DNA of 64,000 nucleotides from Priestia abyssalis (lineage in GTDB: Bacteria > Bacillota > Bacilli > Bacillales > Bacillaceae_H): contig NZ_KV917369.1 of the NCBI RefSeq assembly GCF_002019595.1, positions 4,604,624 through 4,668,623 of the forward strand. The letters are read 5' to 3'. Shown here one piece after another: positions 52,808 to 61,558 of this stretch. Below the pieces are notes generated by a model. It saw nothing but the letters and a program-made list of their open reading frames with translations, was not told the origin of the DNA and searched no databases. How positions within the stretch are numbered: the first letter of the stretch is position 1; the number at the start of each line of letters is the position of its first letter. The position numbers and the translations under genes were made by a program.

Positions 52808-53806
52808 TTAGAAGAAAAGATTTAAAACTTGATATGCAATCCCTGCGATGAGAGCTGAAATAGGAAGCGTAATAATCCATGTCATTACAATACGCTGAGC
52901 GACTCCCCATTTAACCCCTTTTACACGCTGAGCTGAACCTACCCCCATAATGGCGGAAGAAATAACGTGTGTTGTACTGACGGGAAGATGAAGCATCGTC
53001 GCTCCAAAGATAACCATAGCCGAAGAAAGGTCGGCAGCAGCCCCATTGACAGGACGGATCTTCATAATTTTTCCGCCTACCGTTTTAATAATCTTCCAGC
53101 CCCCTACAGATGTACCTATCCCCATAGCCAATGCCGCTGAAATACGTACCCACATTGGGATATCTGTCGATGTTTGAAACCCGCCCGCAATAAGAGCCAT
53201 CGTAATAATTCCCATCGCTTTTTGAGCATCGTTCGTGCCATGGGTATAAGACTGCAAGGCAGCAGTAGCAATTTGCATGGTCCGAAATCCTTTATTCGTT
53301 TTAGATAAGTTAAAGTTTTTAAAAACGAAGCCAAAAATACTCATCACAATAAATCCGACCGCCAGAGCTAAAAACGGAGAAAGAACCAATGACTGCAAAA
53401 TCTTCATGAAGCCCTGATAATTTAAAATACCTACACCTGCTGCTGAAATGGCTGATCCCGCAATTGAACCTATCAACGCATGGGATGAACTGCTTGGAAT
53501 TCCGTAATACCAAGTGATCAAGTTCCAGGCAATCGCCGCGATCAGCGCAGCTAAGATAACGACAGAACCGTTTTCTAACGCAAATGGGTCGACAATGTCT
53601 TTTGTAATGGTTTTGGCTACGCCGGTAAAGGTTAAAGCTCCGATGAAATTCATAGATGCCGCCAGTATGATTGCTTTGCGCGGTGTTAGAGCCTTTGTCG
53701 AAACGGATGTAGCAATCGCATTTGCCGTATCATGGAATCCGTTGATAAAATCAAATGCCAAAGCAAACACGACAACTAAAATGGTTAAAATTAATACTGT
53801 ATCCAT
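52808..53806 (-). CDS. pit: low-affinity phosphate transporter, PiT family
   Basis: The 332-residue permease has about ten membrane segments. It carries the duplicated PiT signatures GFHDTANAIATSVSTKAL near the N-terminus and SYTHGTNDAQKAMG in the middle, with PVSTTHVISSAIMGVG later. It carries metal-phosphate by proton symport. It is 13 nt after the DUF47 gene. In B. subtilis ykaA-pit is elsewhere on the chromosome; here it is 5 kb from pst. Confidence 0.93.
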   Translation of the reverse strand: MDTVLILTILVVVFALAFDFINGFHDTANAIATSVSTKALTPRKAIILAASMNFIGALTFTGVAKTITKDIVDPFALENGSVVILAALIAAIAWNLITWYYGIPSSSSHALIGSIAGSAISAAGVGILNYQGFMKILQSLVLSPFLALAVGFIVMSIFGFVFKNFNLSKTNKGFRTMQIATAALQSYTHGTNDAQKAMGIITMALIAGGFQTSTDIPMWVRISAALAMGIGTSVGGWKIIKTVGGKIMKIRPVNGAAADLSSAMVIFGATMLHLPVSTTHVISSAIMGVGSAQRVKGVKWGVAQRIVMTWIITLPISALIAGIAYQVLNLFF

Positions 53807-53819
53807 AGCCAGCTACTCC

Positions 53820-54440
53820 TTACGCGTTACGCATGATGATGGTTTCAAGAGTGTTGGCTACGTCTTCACAGCTATCTGCAATTCCTTCCAACATTTCATA
53901 CAGCTCTTTTACTTGAATGATTTTAATTGGATCTTTTTCAACTACGAATAAATTTTTAATGGATGCTCTTAACAATTCATCGCATCTTGATTCAAAGTCC
54001 TTAATTTGAATTGCGTGCGGACGAATATCCAGCAGCCTTTTACTTGCCAATAAATCAATGGCTTTTGCAATTTCAATTGAACTTTGATGAATATGTGCAA
54101 AAAACTTTGTCATGTACTCATCCACATCCGTAATCGAATACATCTCTAAACGAGCCACCCATTGTTCCAACCCATCGAGTACATCATCCATTTTCATTGC
54201 AAGCTGTAAAATATCTTCACGTTCAATCGGCGTAATGAATGTTTTATTCAAAGCGACAATTAATTCATGAATGTATGTATCGCCTTTTGTTTCATATTCC
54301 TTCATCACACCCGAAAATTCTTTTAAATCACTTGCGTTGTTAATTTTGTAATCCATGAAAAATTGCGATGATTCCTTTAAATTTGCTGAAATCTTTGAAA
54401 GCATTTCGAAGAATGCATCTTTTTTCGGTGAAAAAATCAT
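53820..54440 (-). CDS. ykaA: DUF47 PhoU-like accessory protein of Pit
   Basis: The 206-residue all-helical protein belongs to the DUF47/PhoU-like family that sits next to PiT transporters and controls them. It has EYETKGDTYIHELI and REDILQLAMKMDDVLDGLE, with a second similar pattern ESRCDELLRASIKNLF. TTGGGGG lies before the ATG. It is cotranscribed with pit. Confidence 0.93.
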   Translation of the reverse strand: MIFSPKKDAFFEMLSKISANLKESSQFFMDYKINNASDLKEFSGVMKEYETKGDTYIHELIVALNKTFITPIEREDILQLAMKMDDVLDGLEQWVARLEMYSITDVDEYMTKFFAHIHQSSIEIAKAIDLLASKRLLDIRPHAIQIKDFESRCDELLRASIKNLFVVEKDPIKIIQVKELYEMLEGIADSCEDVANTLETIIMRNA

Positions 54441-54487
54441 AAATGGAAACCCCCAAATTTTTTAAAATAACAAAAGCCAACGGTCAT

Positions 54488-54515
54488 ATTTTAGCACCTT
54501 TTGTCGAATTTACAA
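54488..54515 (-). promoter_or_regulatory. sigma-A promoter of ykaA-pit
   Basis: TTGTAA (54510-54515) and TAAAAT (54488-54493) are 16 nt apart on the minus strand. The -35 overlaps the first PHO-like hexamer. Confidence 0.6.
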
Positions 54516-54547
54516 TAATTTTATAAAATCTTTACAATTTCTTAACA
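54509..54547 (+). promoter_or_regulatory. PHO-box-like repeats, antisense to ykaA-pit
   Basis: On the plus strand the hexamers TTTACA, TTTATA, TTTACA and TTAACA follow each other with exact 5-nt spacers. This is the PhoP direct-repeat pattern but points away from ykaA and covers its -35. No plus-strand gene follows; tRNA genes on the minus strand do. Confidence 0.75.
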
Positions 54548-54618
54548 TTAAATGAGATTATTTTTATATTGATATGTGGGGATTCTCACCATATTCACAA
54601 CAATTATTTTCCAAACAC

Positions 54619-54647
54619 AAAAAAGTCCCCCATCATATAGGAGACTT
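54619..54647 (-). terminator. terminator of the tRNA operon
   Basis: AAGTCTCC pairs with GGGGGACTT around an 8-nt loop and is followed by T4 on the minus strand, 15 nt after tRNA-Ser. Confidence 0.8.
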
Positions 54648-54662
54648 AACATTCATTATGTA

Positions 54663-54755
54663 TGGCGGAGGAAGAGGGATTCGAACCCCCGCGGGCTGTT
54701 ACACCCCTGTCGGTTTTCAAGACCGATCCCTTCAGCCGGACTTGGGTATTCCTCC
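54663..54755 (-). tRNA. tRNA-Ser (UGA)
   Basis: The 93-nt class II tRNA begins GGAGGAATACCC, has anticodon loop CTTGAAA (anticodon TGA), a long variable arm, GGTTCGAATCC and an encoded CCA. Last tRNA of the operon. Confidence 0.97.
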
Positions 54756-54787
54756 ATATTAAACGAGCTTGTTCCGCTTTTCTTCAC

Positions 54788-54864
54788 TGGTGGACCCTGC
54801 AGGACTCGAACCTGCGACCGGACGGTTATGAGCCGTCTGCTCTAACCAGCTGAGCTAAGGGTCC
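54788..54864 (-). tRNA. tRNA with CAU anticodon, probably Ile2 (k2CAU)
   Basis: The 77-nt tRNA begins GGACCCTTAGCTCAG, has loop CTCATAA and an encoded CCA. It is close in look to the minor tRNA-Ile2, whose C34 is changed to lysidine by TilS; an elongator Met tRNA of different sequence is next to it. Met identity cannot be fully excluded. Confidence 0.85.
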
Positions 54865-54867
54865 AAA

Positions 54868-54942
54868 TGGCTCCACAGGTAGGATTCGAACCTACGACCA
54901 ATCGGTTAACAGCCGATTGCTCTACCACTGAGCTACTGTGGA
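54868..54942 (-). tRNA. tRNA-Asn (GUU), copy 2
   Basis: The 75-nt tRNA begins TCCACAGTAGCTCAG, has loop CTGTTAA (anticodon GTT), and ends with an encoded CCA. It differs from the copy at 55030 at a few bases. Confidence 0.97.
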
Positions 54943-54952
54943 ATAATATAAA

Positions 54953-55026
54953 TAGCGGCGGAGGGGATCGAACCCCCGACCTCACGGGTATGAACCGTAC
55001 GCTCTAGCCAGCTGAGCTACACCGCC
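54953..55026 (-). tRNA. tRNA-Met (CAU, elongator), no encoded CCA
   Basis: The 74-nt tRNA begins GGCGGTGTAGCTCAG and has loop TTCATAC (anticodon CAT). The acceptor stem pairs fully (two G-U). The discriminator A is followed by TTTATA, so the CCA end must be added by the CCA-adding enzyme; the other four tRNAs here encode it. Confidence 0.93.
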
Positions 55027-55029
55027 AAA

Positions 55030-55104
55030 TGGCTCCACAGGTAGGACTCGAACCTACGACCGATCGGTTAACAGCCGATTGCTCTACCACTGAGCTACTG
55101 TGGA
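55030..55104 (-). tRNA. tRNA-Asn (GUU), copy 1
   Basis: The 75-nt tRNA has the same layout as copy 2, with anticodon GTT and encoded CCA. It is the first tRNA of the five-gene operon. Confidence 0.97.
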
Positions 55105-55168
55105 ACGTTAAATAACTTTAACGACATTAAAAATTTATCATGTTTCCCGAAACTTGTCAAACCCTTTT

Positions 55169-55651
55169 TTAAAATACAACAACGAGAAAATACACGATCA
55201 TAATTACTTGAATGACTCCTTTTGTAACGGCTCCGCTAAAAAAGCCGACGAGCGAACCAAACCCGATGCGGGCAGCTTCTGAAATCGATCTTTTTTGGAA
55301 AATGAACTCGGCAAGAACAGCCCCAATAAATGGCCCTATAATAATTCCAGCGACAGGTATGATAAAAGGACCGACAAGCAAGCCAATTGTGCTGCCCCAT
55401 ATGCCGGCTTTTGAACCGCCAAACTTTTTGACTCCGACCAGATTAGCTAAATAGTCTGCCGCAAATAAAGCGATAATCAACACGATTTGAACGGACCAGA
55501 ATAGGAAACCAAACGGTTCAAAGCTAAAGAATACACCATATAAAAGAAAGCCGGCTGCAATAAATAGGACGCTTGGGATAATCGGATAAACAAGGCCAAC
55601 AAATGCTACAATGAATAAAACTGTAATAATGCTCCAATAAATAACGGTCAT
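55169..55651 (-). CDS. yqgC: DUF456 membrane protein YqgC
   Basis: The 160-residue protein has four to five membrane segments and Gly-rich turns (FGGSKAGIWGSTIGLLVGPF, IIIGPFIGAVLAEF) typical of DUF456. Function is unknown. GGGAGG precedes the ATG. It lies between the tRNA genes and a strong terminator. Confidence 0.88.
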   Translation of the reverse strand: MTVIYWSIITVLFIVAFVGLVYPIIPSVLFIAAGFLLYGVFFSFEPFGFLFWSVQIVLIIALFAADYLANLVGVKKFGGSKAGIWGSTIGLLVGPFIIPVAGIIIGPFIGAVLAEFIFQKRSISEAARIGFGSLVGFFSGAVTKGVIQVIMIVYFLVVVF

Positions 55652-55708
55652 GAATACATACCTCCCTTTTATATATTCTTGATTGAATGCTTACAGGGAA
55701 AATAAAAA

Positions 55709-55745
55709 TAAAGAACGAGGGCTTGAAAGCCCTCGTTCTTTATTA
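55709..55745. terminator. terminator upstream of yqgC
   Basis: AAAGAACGAGGGCTT pairs perfectly with its complement around 2-3 nt, with AT-rich flanks on both sides. It lies between the Na/Pi transporter gene and yqgC, both on the minus strand. Confidence 0.85.
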
Positions 55746-55824
55746 TAGTCTTTCTGTTGAAAAGAATAAAGTAGACCTTCAATCAGTCAGAGAGGAGCCC
55801 CCGAACTGATTGTTAGTTCATTAT

Positions 55825-57468
55825 TTATTTTGTTTGGTGTTTGCCTTCACCAAGCACTGCTTCTGCAATGTTGACGGCATGGTCACCAATACGTTCAAGG
55901 TTGCTGATAATGTCTACAAAAACAATCCCGGCAGAACCTGTACATAATCCTTCATTTATACGCATGATGTGCTGCTTACGAAGAGTACGTTCCATGCTGT
56001 CGATTTGTTCTTCTTTACGGACCACTTTTTCGGCTAACGAACGGTCGTTATTTTCAAGGGATGTCATGGCTTCTTTAACCGTGGATACAGTTAATTCGCA
56101 CATTATTCTTAAGTCTTCCAACGCATCGCTCGTCATTTTGACTTTATTGGAAATGTTGTAATCGACAAGCTCGACGATATTTTCGAAATGATCTCCGATT
56201 CGTTCAATATCTCGAATCGTGTCCAGTAACATAGAGTGTTCTTCACTTTCTGGAACCGACATCGAACTTGAAGCAAGCAATACTAGATAGTCTGTAATCT
56301 TGCGGTCTAAATTATTGATGGCATCTTCAAACTGAAGCGCGGTTTCGGCATGTTTCGGCTGCTTTGTTTTTAAATATTCTCCTGCTTCTTGAAGACCGAC
56401 CACTGCAAACTGTCCCATGCGAAGCACTTCTTCCTTTGCTTGTCCTAATGCAATGGAAGGTGATTGTTCAATAAAAATCGGGTCAAGATGCTTTGGCTTC
56501 GTTTCTACAAACGTATCTTCCCCAGGAATGATCTTTGTTACAGCCAACGCTAATAATCCAATCATTGGGAATTGAATGATTGTATTTGTTGTATTAAAAA
56601 TACCGTGCGCAAAGGCAATGGTCATTTCCGGATTTAAGTTCATTGCTCCTTGCAAGTAAATCATAAACTTCGTAAAAAACGGTAAAATGATAAGAAAAAT
56701 TGTCGTTCCAATTAAGTTGAACATAACATGCGTCAAGGCCGCACGTCTTGCTGCAATGGATGCCCCGATGGACGCCAATACGGCTGTAATCGTCGTTCCG
56801 ATGTTATCCCCAAACAACACTGGCAAGGCTGCATAAATATCTATGGCCCCTTGTCCAAACAGCTCTTGGAGGATACCAATTGTCGCACTTGAGCTTTGAA
56901 CGATGACTGTAAACAATGTACCGATGACAACACCTAAAATTGGATTGTCACTCATACTCACCGTTAAGTCATGAAAAGCTTGAAGGGAGCGAAGCGGCTT
57001 CATGCCGTCTCCCATTAATTCAAGACCGAAGAAAAGTGCACCAAAACCAAAGAAAATCTGCCCAAAGTTTTGAATACGCTTGTTTTTAAAGAAAAATAGC
57101 ATAAATGCACCGACCGCTAAAACAGGAAGGGCGTAATCGGAAAGTTTAATCCCGATAATAAATGCTGTTACAGTCGTACCAATATTGGCTCCCATGATGA
57201 CACCGATTGCTTGTCTTAAAGTCATGAAGCCTGCACTTACTAATCCGACCGTAATAACGGTCGTTCCTGAACTACTTTGAATAAGGACGGTAACGACAAT
57301 CCCCGCTAAGACTCCCATAAATGGATTGGTCGTAAACTTATCTAAAATGTCACGCAGTTTATCTCCTGCCGACTTTTGTAAGCCGTCACCCATGAACTTG
57401 ATCCCAAATAGGAAAATCCCAAGTCCTCCAATGAATTCAAAAATCATTTTTTGAATATCTAACTCCAC
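55825..57468 (-). CDS. Na/Pi cotransporter with C-terminal PhoU domain
   Basis: The 547-residue protein has two repeats of the Na/Pi-cotransporter domain (PF02690 type). They carry the signatures VLIQSSSGTTVITVGLV and VIVQSSSATIGILQELF, and GANIGTTVTAF and GDNIGTTITAV. A C-terminal PhoU-like helical domain follows (DIERIGDHFENIVE, NLERIGDHAVNIAE). It should import phosphate with sodium. The start is GTG 57468, 11 nt after GAGGGG. It is preceded by a TTTACA/TAATAA promoter. Confidence 0.93.
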   Translation of the reverse strand: MELDIQKMIFEFIGGLGIFLFGIKFMGDGLQKSAGDKLRDILDKFTTNPFMGVLAGIVVTVLIQSSSGTTVITVGLVSAGFMTLRQAIGVIMGANIGTTVTAFIIGIKLSDYALPVLAVGAFMLFFFKNKRIQNFGQIFFGFGALFFGLELMGDGMKPLRSLQAFHDLTVSMSDNPILGVVIGTLFTVIVQSSSATIGILQELFGQGAIDIYAALPVLFGDNIGTTITAVLASIGASIAARRAALTHVMFNLIGTTIFLIILPFFTKFMIYLQGAMNLNPEMTIAFAHGIFNTTNTIIQFPMIGLLALAVTKIIPGEDTFVETKPKHLDPIFIEQSPSIALGQAKEEVLRMGQFAVVGLQEAGEYLKTKQPKHAETALQFEDAINNLDRKITDYLVLLASSSMSVPESEEHSMLLDTIRDIERIGDHFENIVELVDYNISNKVKMTSDALEDLRIMCELTVSTVKEAMTSLENNDRSLAEKVVRKEEQIDSMERTLRKQHIMRINEGLCTGSAGIVFVDIISNLERIGDHAVNIAEAVLGEGKHQTK

Positions 57469-57523
57469 GAAAAGCTCAACCCCTCTTACTTTTTTCGACA
57501 CATCTCTACAAGGTCCCATCCCA

Positions 57524-57552
57524 TTATTAACGAAAAATAAATTTTGTGTAAA
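57524..57552 (-). promoter_or_regulatory. sigma-A promoter of the Na/Pi cotransporter gene
   Basis: TTTACA (57547-57552) and TAATAA (57524-57529) are 17 nt apart on the minus strand. Confidence 0.65.
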
Positions 57553-57568
57553 GCTTTTTGTTGATTTC

Positions 57569-57596
57569 TTTACAATTTCTTAACATTAGATTTACA
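57569..57596 (+). promoter_or_regulatory. PHO-box-like repeats between the Na/Pi gene and yqgB
   Basis: On the plus strand TTTACA, TTAACA and TTTACA have exact 5-nt spacers. The block ends 17 nt upstream of the Na/Pi -35 and points toward yqgB. A segment of it (CTTTACAATTTCTTAACATT) is identical to part of the box upstream of ykaA. Confidence 0.75.
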
Positions 57597-57627
57597 TAAC
57601 TTGAGAATCCACATTGTTGAAATGTTC

Positions 57628-57656
57628 TTGTATTCATTTTTAGTGGCCGCTACAAT
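57628..57656 (+). promoter_or_regulatory. sigma-A promoter of yqgB
   Basis: TTGTAT and TACAAT are 17 nt apart, 27 nt before the yqgB start. Confidence 0.7.
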
Positions 57657-57682
57657 GAATATTGTGTGAAGGAGGTGAGGAA

Positions 57683-58462
57683 GTGAATGTATTTAAACAG
57701 TTAATATTAAGTTTATATTCACCTAAAAAAATGTCTTTATTCCGGTTTCAGGGAATCGGAAAAACAATCATGTATGTATTTGTCTTAACATTCATTTCAA
57801 TTCTTCCAACATCTCTTTTTCTTGGCTACGGTATCATCAAAAACGCAGACATCACCCGGGACATGCTCGCAGATAAAATTCCGGCGTTCACCATTTCAGA
57901 CGGAATGCTTCAAGCTAGCAAAACTGAACCGATCATTCAATCCGATGAGGGCGCAGTCTTTATTTTTGATCCTTCAGGAAAAATCACAACTAGCATGACC
58001 GCTGACTACCCCTATGCTGTCAGTTTATTGCAAAATGAGTTTGTGATGACGGTTAACCATGAACCGCACTCCTTTTCCTATTCTTTGTTCCAAGGACTCG
58101 ATTTATCTAAGGATACGATCGTTTCATATTTAGATTCGCTAAACAGCGGACTAATCGTGATTGTATTTTTGATGATTATCGGCTTATATATTTTAGCCGT
58201 CGGAAGCAAATTTATTGGAATTACCCTTTTTGCTTACATAGGAATTGTTTTCAAGCAAGTCCTTCATCGAAATATTACCTATAAGCCCATTTGGACACTT
58301 GCGGCTTATAGCGGAACCTTGACAACCATTTTATTTACCATAACAAAAGCCATGTCTATCCAAGTACCAGGACAACTCTTGTTGCATTGGACTGTTACCG
58401 GCTTTATGTTCTTTTTAACCATTAAACATATCCCTGCTCGTAAAAAACCATCACAACCTTAA
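57683..58462 (+). CDS. yqgB: DUF1189 membrane protein YqgB
   Basis: The 259-residue protein has four to five membrane segments, an extracellular loop between the first two (residues 55-155), and the IGKTIMYVFVLTFISILPT start typical of DUF1189. Function is unknown. The start is GTG 57683, 7 nt after AAGGAGG. The last codons (KKPSQP) lie in a palindrome shared with the converging chemoreceptor gene, with a 4-nt overlap of the stops. Confidence 0.88.
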   Translation: MNVFKQLILSLYSPKKMSLFRFQGIGKTIMYVFVLTFISILPTSLFLGYGIIKNADITRDMLADKIPAFTISDGMLQASKTEPIIQSDEGAVFIFDPSGKITTSMTADYPYAVSLLQNEFVMTVNHEPHSFSYSLFQGLDLSKDTIVSYLDSLNSGLIVIVFLMIIGLYILAVGSKFIGITLFAYIGIVFKQVLHRNITYKPIWTLAAYSGTLTTILFTITKAMSIQVPGQLLLHWTVTGFMFFLTIKHIPARKKPSQP

Positions 58463-58482
58463 GGCTGTGATGGTTTTTTGGC
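58440..58482. terminator. bidirectional terminator inside the converging 3' ends
   Basis: AAAAAACCATCACA pairs with TGTGATGGTTTTTT. The A and T runs make a terminator for both strands, and both genes end within it. Confidence 0.9.
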
Positions 58483-60240
58483 AAGAACAATAAACTTGCG
58501 TGTAATTGACGTCAGGGAAGAGGCAAGTTCGGTTAACTGCATACCAATTTCATGAGTATTGTTTGTATGTTCTACTTGTTCTTTAGAAGCAGAAAGCATT
58601 TGCTCTGCACTTGCTAACGTCTCTTGAGACACAGACGTAAAACTTTCAGCTGATTGCTCCATTTTCGGCAACGTCTCAAACAATAAATTAAATTCTCCCT
58701 TCATTTCTTCAAGTGCTCCATTTACATTTCCGATTTCTTTCATCAATTGATCAAACGTTCTTTTCGAATCCAGCGAAATATCCACATTTGATTTACTTTT
58801 CTGTAACATCTCGTGAAATTCTTTTGAAGCTTTTGATGAAATCTCCTCCATCGATTGAATTAATTCGGTGATTTCTTCTGTTGCGCCTGTAGACTGATCC
58901 GCCAACTTCCGTACCTCACTCGCTACAACCGCAAAGCCTTTCCCTGCCTCACCAGCCCTCGCTGCCTCAATTGCAGCATTTAAAGCCAATAGTTTCGTTT
59001 GTTCTGCAAATCCTTGAATTAAGCTGACAATTTTCGCAATGGATAAGGAGTGTTCTTTCACCTCATTAATCGTATGGGTCATATCAGTAAACTCTTTTTC
59101 GAATCGGTTCATTGATGTAATCATGCGTGAAATATCTTGTTCACCTTGATAAGCCTGATGGTTCATTTCTTCTGCTTTATGTGTAATAAAATCCATATCG
59201 TGAATGATATGATGAATTTTCCCTTTCATATCTTGAAACATATGTATACTGTTTTCTGAACTTGAAGCCGTTTGCTCTGCACCTTGTTTAACCATAAAAA
59301 TCGATTCTGTCAGTTCCTTATTAAAGTACAACGCACTTTCAGATGCCGATTTCAAATCGGCTCCTGTTTCATTTAACGCGTTTGTCGTTTCATTAATTTG
59401 TTCAATCATCATTTTCATCTGTTCAACCATTTGATTGAAACTTTTAACAAGCGAAAAAATTTCAGGAATGGATGTTTTAATATTCATTTGTTCGTTTAAA
59501 TTGCCTTCCCTTACTTTCCGCATTACATTTCTCATCGTAATGAGCGGCTTTGTTAAACTTCTAACTAAGATGATAATGACTATAGAGGTTATAATGATAC
59601 TCAAAACAGAGGCAATAAGCATGAATGTTCCCAGTTCATTAATCGCTCCTAAATAATCAGCCGTAGGCACTGCCAGCAAATAAATACCCTTCAGCTCTGG
59701 TATCTGTTTAAAGGCAAGGGTATAATCTTCCCTCTTAAATTCAAAGTGGAGGGTACCGTGTTCTTTTTGTCGAACCGCTTCCAATACATCTTCAGGAAAT
59801 ATTAACGGACTTCCCTTACTAACCGTAAAAGGTTTGACTGTTTTTTGTTGGAGCAAAAAGAAATGGCCGGATAGCCCATCTTGTGTTAATTGGGCATCCT
59901 GCGATTTAACAGTAGAATTGAACTTCTTTAAAAACCCTTCTTCATCGCCAATAAACGTATACATAAGACTTTGAGCGATTTCATACATGGTGAAAGCTTC
60001 GCGCTCAAGTCGATTTTCGATAATTGTAATGGTCGTATCTCTGGACTTATCATAAGATACAAAACTCAAACATCCTACCGATGCCACTAAAACTGCCAAA
60101 ATACTTAGAAGCAGCCTTGCCCGCAAGCTTAACCGAGATTCCCGTTGAACCCCTTGTTCACTGCGAATTTTTTTCTTTATGATTCTTGTCTTGAAGAAAT
60201 CTGCTTTTTTCTTTATGTTAATTAATGGTTGCAGCTTCAT
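58459..60240 (-). CDS. methyl-accepting chemotaxis protein
   Basis: The 593-residue receptor has a basic N-terminus, a membrane helix (about residues 40-60), an extracellular sensor domain (about 60-200), and a second helix (VLSIIITSIVIIILVRSL). A HAMP domain and a long signalling domain follow, with the conserved tip GFAEQTKLLALNAAIEAARA. It relays a signal to CheA/CheW. The ligand is unknown. ATG 60240 follows AGGGAGG; earlier in-frame ATGs lie in or before that site. It converges on yqgB. Confidence 0.93.
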   Translation of the reverse strand: MKLQPLINIKKKADFFKTRIIKKKIRSEQGVQRESRLSLRARLLLSILAVLVASVGCLSFVSYDKSRDTTITIIENRLEREAFTMYEIAQSLMYTFIGDEEGFLKKFNSTVKSQDAQLTQDGLSGHFFLLQQKTVKPFTVSKGSPLIFPEDVLEAVRQKEHGTLHFEFKREDYTLAFKQIPELKGIYLLAVPTADYLGAINELGTFMLIASVLSIIITSIVIIILVRSLTKPLITMRNVMRKVREGNLNEQMNIKTSIPEIFSLVKSFNQMVEQMKMMIEQINETTNALNETGADLKSASESALYFNKELTESIFMVKQGAEQTASSSENSIHMFQDMKGKIHHIIHDMDFITHKAEEMNHQAYQGEQDISRMITSMNRFEKEFTDMTHTINEVKEHSLSIAKIVSLIQGFAEQTKLLALNAAIEAARAGEAGKGFAVVASEVRKLADQSTGATEEITELIQSMEEISSKASKEFHEMLQKSKSNVDISLDSKRTFDQLMKEIGNVNGALEEMKGEFNLLFETLPKMEQSAESFTSVSQETLASAEQMLSASKEQVEHTNNTHEIGMQLTELASSLTSITRKFIVLAKKPSQP

Positions 60241-60346
60241 CGTCATCCTCCCTTTTCCCATACACATCTAAAGTATGACAGAGAATTGTAAAGGACATGT
60301 AAAAAAATCCATAATTTTTGGTTAAAAAGCTCTATTTTTGTCTTTT

Positions 60347-61558
60347 TCATCCTTCATTGGCGCTTGGATTCACAACTTTCAACCTATTACCTTTTATAAA
60401 TAACCAGCCGAATGCTAACAATGTCAACATAAAACAGTAATAAAACATCTCTTTCGCATCTCCCATCCATTTACCAAATATGATGGGCCCCAAAGCCACT
60501 CCAATAAAGCGAACGGCACTATACAAAGACACCACAAATCCTCTTTCTTCGTCCGCCACCGCTGATGTAATCATCATGTTCGCGCATGGCAGCACAAATC
60601 CCAGCCCTCCAAAGCCGATAGTCGTTAAAAACATCAAGGCAGCCAATGTTTGCAGAAAAATCAGCGAGGCGAAAGATAGCAGGACAAACATAACTCCTAT
60701 CGCCAGCAGCTTATTCATTATTTGACGTTCGTTTTTAATTCTCTTTCCTGTCCAATATGATGTAATGGTCATAGCACCGAGCGGAAAAGCAAAGGCTGTT
60801 CCTTTGAAAAAACCATCAATATGATATGTCTCCTCGATTAAAAAGGAAAGATAATATAATGTCCCAAATAGTAAAAACAGCCCCAATCCACCTGTAAAAA
60901 ATAAAGGAAACAGCCAAGTCCCTTCTCTTTTCAATACCTTCCACGTTTTTTGAAGATAACCTCCCATAGAAATTGTATCTTCAGCAGTACGGTCTTTCCC
61001 TACATAGCGAAGCACTCCATATAAAATGAACAAAGCTACAAACGGGTATACATAAAACGCGCTGTACCAGGCAAAAAGAGCCGCTGTCGCCCCGATGATT
61101 GGCGCGACTACCTTTCCGGCCCCATTATACACTTCAATAATTCCGAGCACTTTACTTCTTTTTTCTTGCTGAAACAGGTCTCCGGCAAGCGCCATAGCTA
61201 ACGGGGTCGTCCCGGCTGCCCCCATCCCTTGTATTATCCTCCCTGCCAGCAACAAATAAAAGCTGCTTCGATCACTGAGTACATAGCCGCTTGCTATAGC
61301 CATTAAGCTTCCTGTTATTAATAAAAGCATCGATACGATAATAAACCTTTTTCTCCCATACCAATCTGACAATACTCCGATAAGAGGAATAAAAAGAGCC
61401 GCTGGAATAGAAAAGCTGCTTAACACAAGACCGGTCTGAAATTCCGTCAAACGAAGTTCATTTTGAATGGCGGGCAAAATAGGAATAAGCATGGAATTCC
61501 CAAGAACCATAATAAATGGCAATAACCCTAACGTGATCACAATATATTTTTCCTTCAT
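60347..61558 (-). CDS. MFS drug/metabolite exporter
   Basis: The 403-residue protein has 12 membrane segments and the MFS motif A-like GVLSDWYGRKRFI after the second. The GRIIQGMGAAGTTPLA segment resembles the drug-antiporter motif C region. An efflux role is likely; the substrate is unknown. ATG 61558 lies after GAGGAGAAGGGAAG; the longer ORF overlaps the yqfZ upstream region and is not needed. Confidence 0.88.
   Translation of the reverse strand: MKEKYIVITLGLLPFIMVLGNSMLIPILPAIQNELRLTEFQTGLVLSSFSIPAALFIPLIGVLSDWYGRKRFIIVSMLLLITGSLMAIASGYVLSDRSSFYLLLAGRIIQGMGAAGTTPLAMALAGDLFQQEKRSKVLGIIEVYNGAGKVVAPIIGATAALFAWYSAFYVYPFVALFILYGVLRYVGKDRTAEDTISMGGYLQKTWKVLKREGTWLFPLFFTGGLGLFLLFGTLYYLSFLIEETYHIDGFFKGTAFAFPLGAMTITSYWTGKRIKNERQIMNKLLAIGVMFVLLSFASLIFLQTLAALMFLTTIGFGGLGFVLPCANMMITSAVADEERGFVVSLYSAVRFIGVALGPIIFGKWMGDAKEMFYYCFMLTLLAFGWLFIKGNRLKVVNPSANEG

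Noticed and set aside
54574..54853. Three plus-strand ORFs of 62-89 codons
   Set aside because: They read across the reverse complement of tRNA-Ser and the CAU tRNA. Such ORFs (RDSNPR-type peptides) are well-known tRNA shadows.
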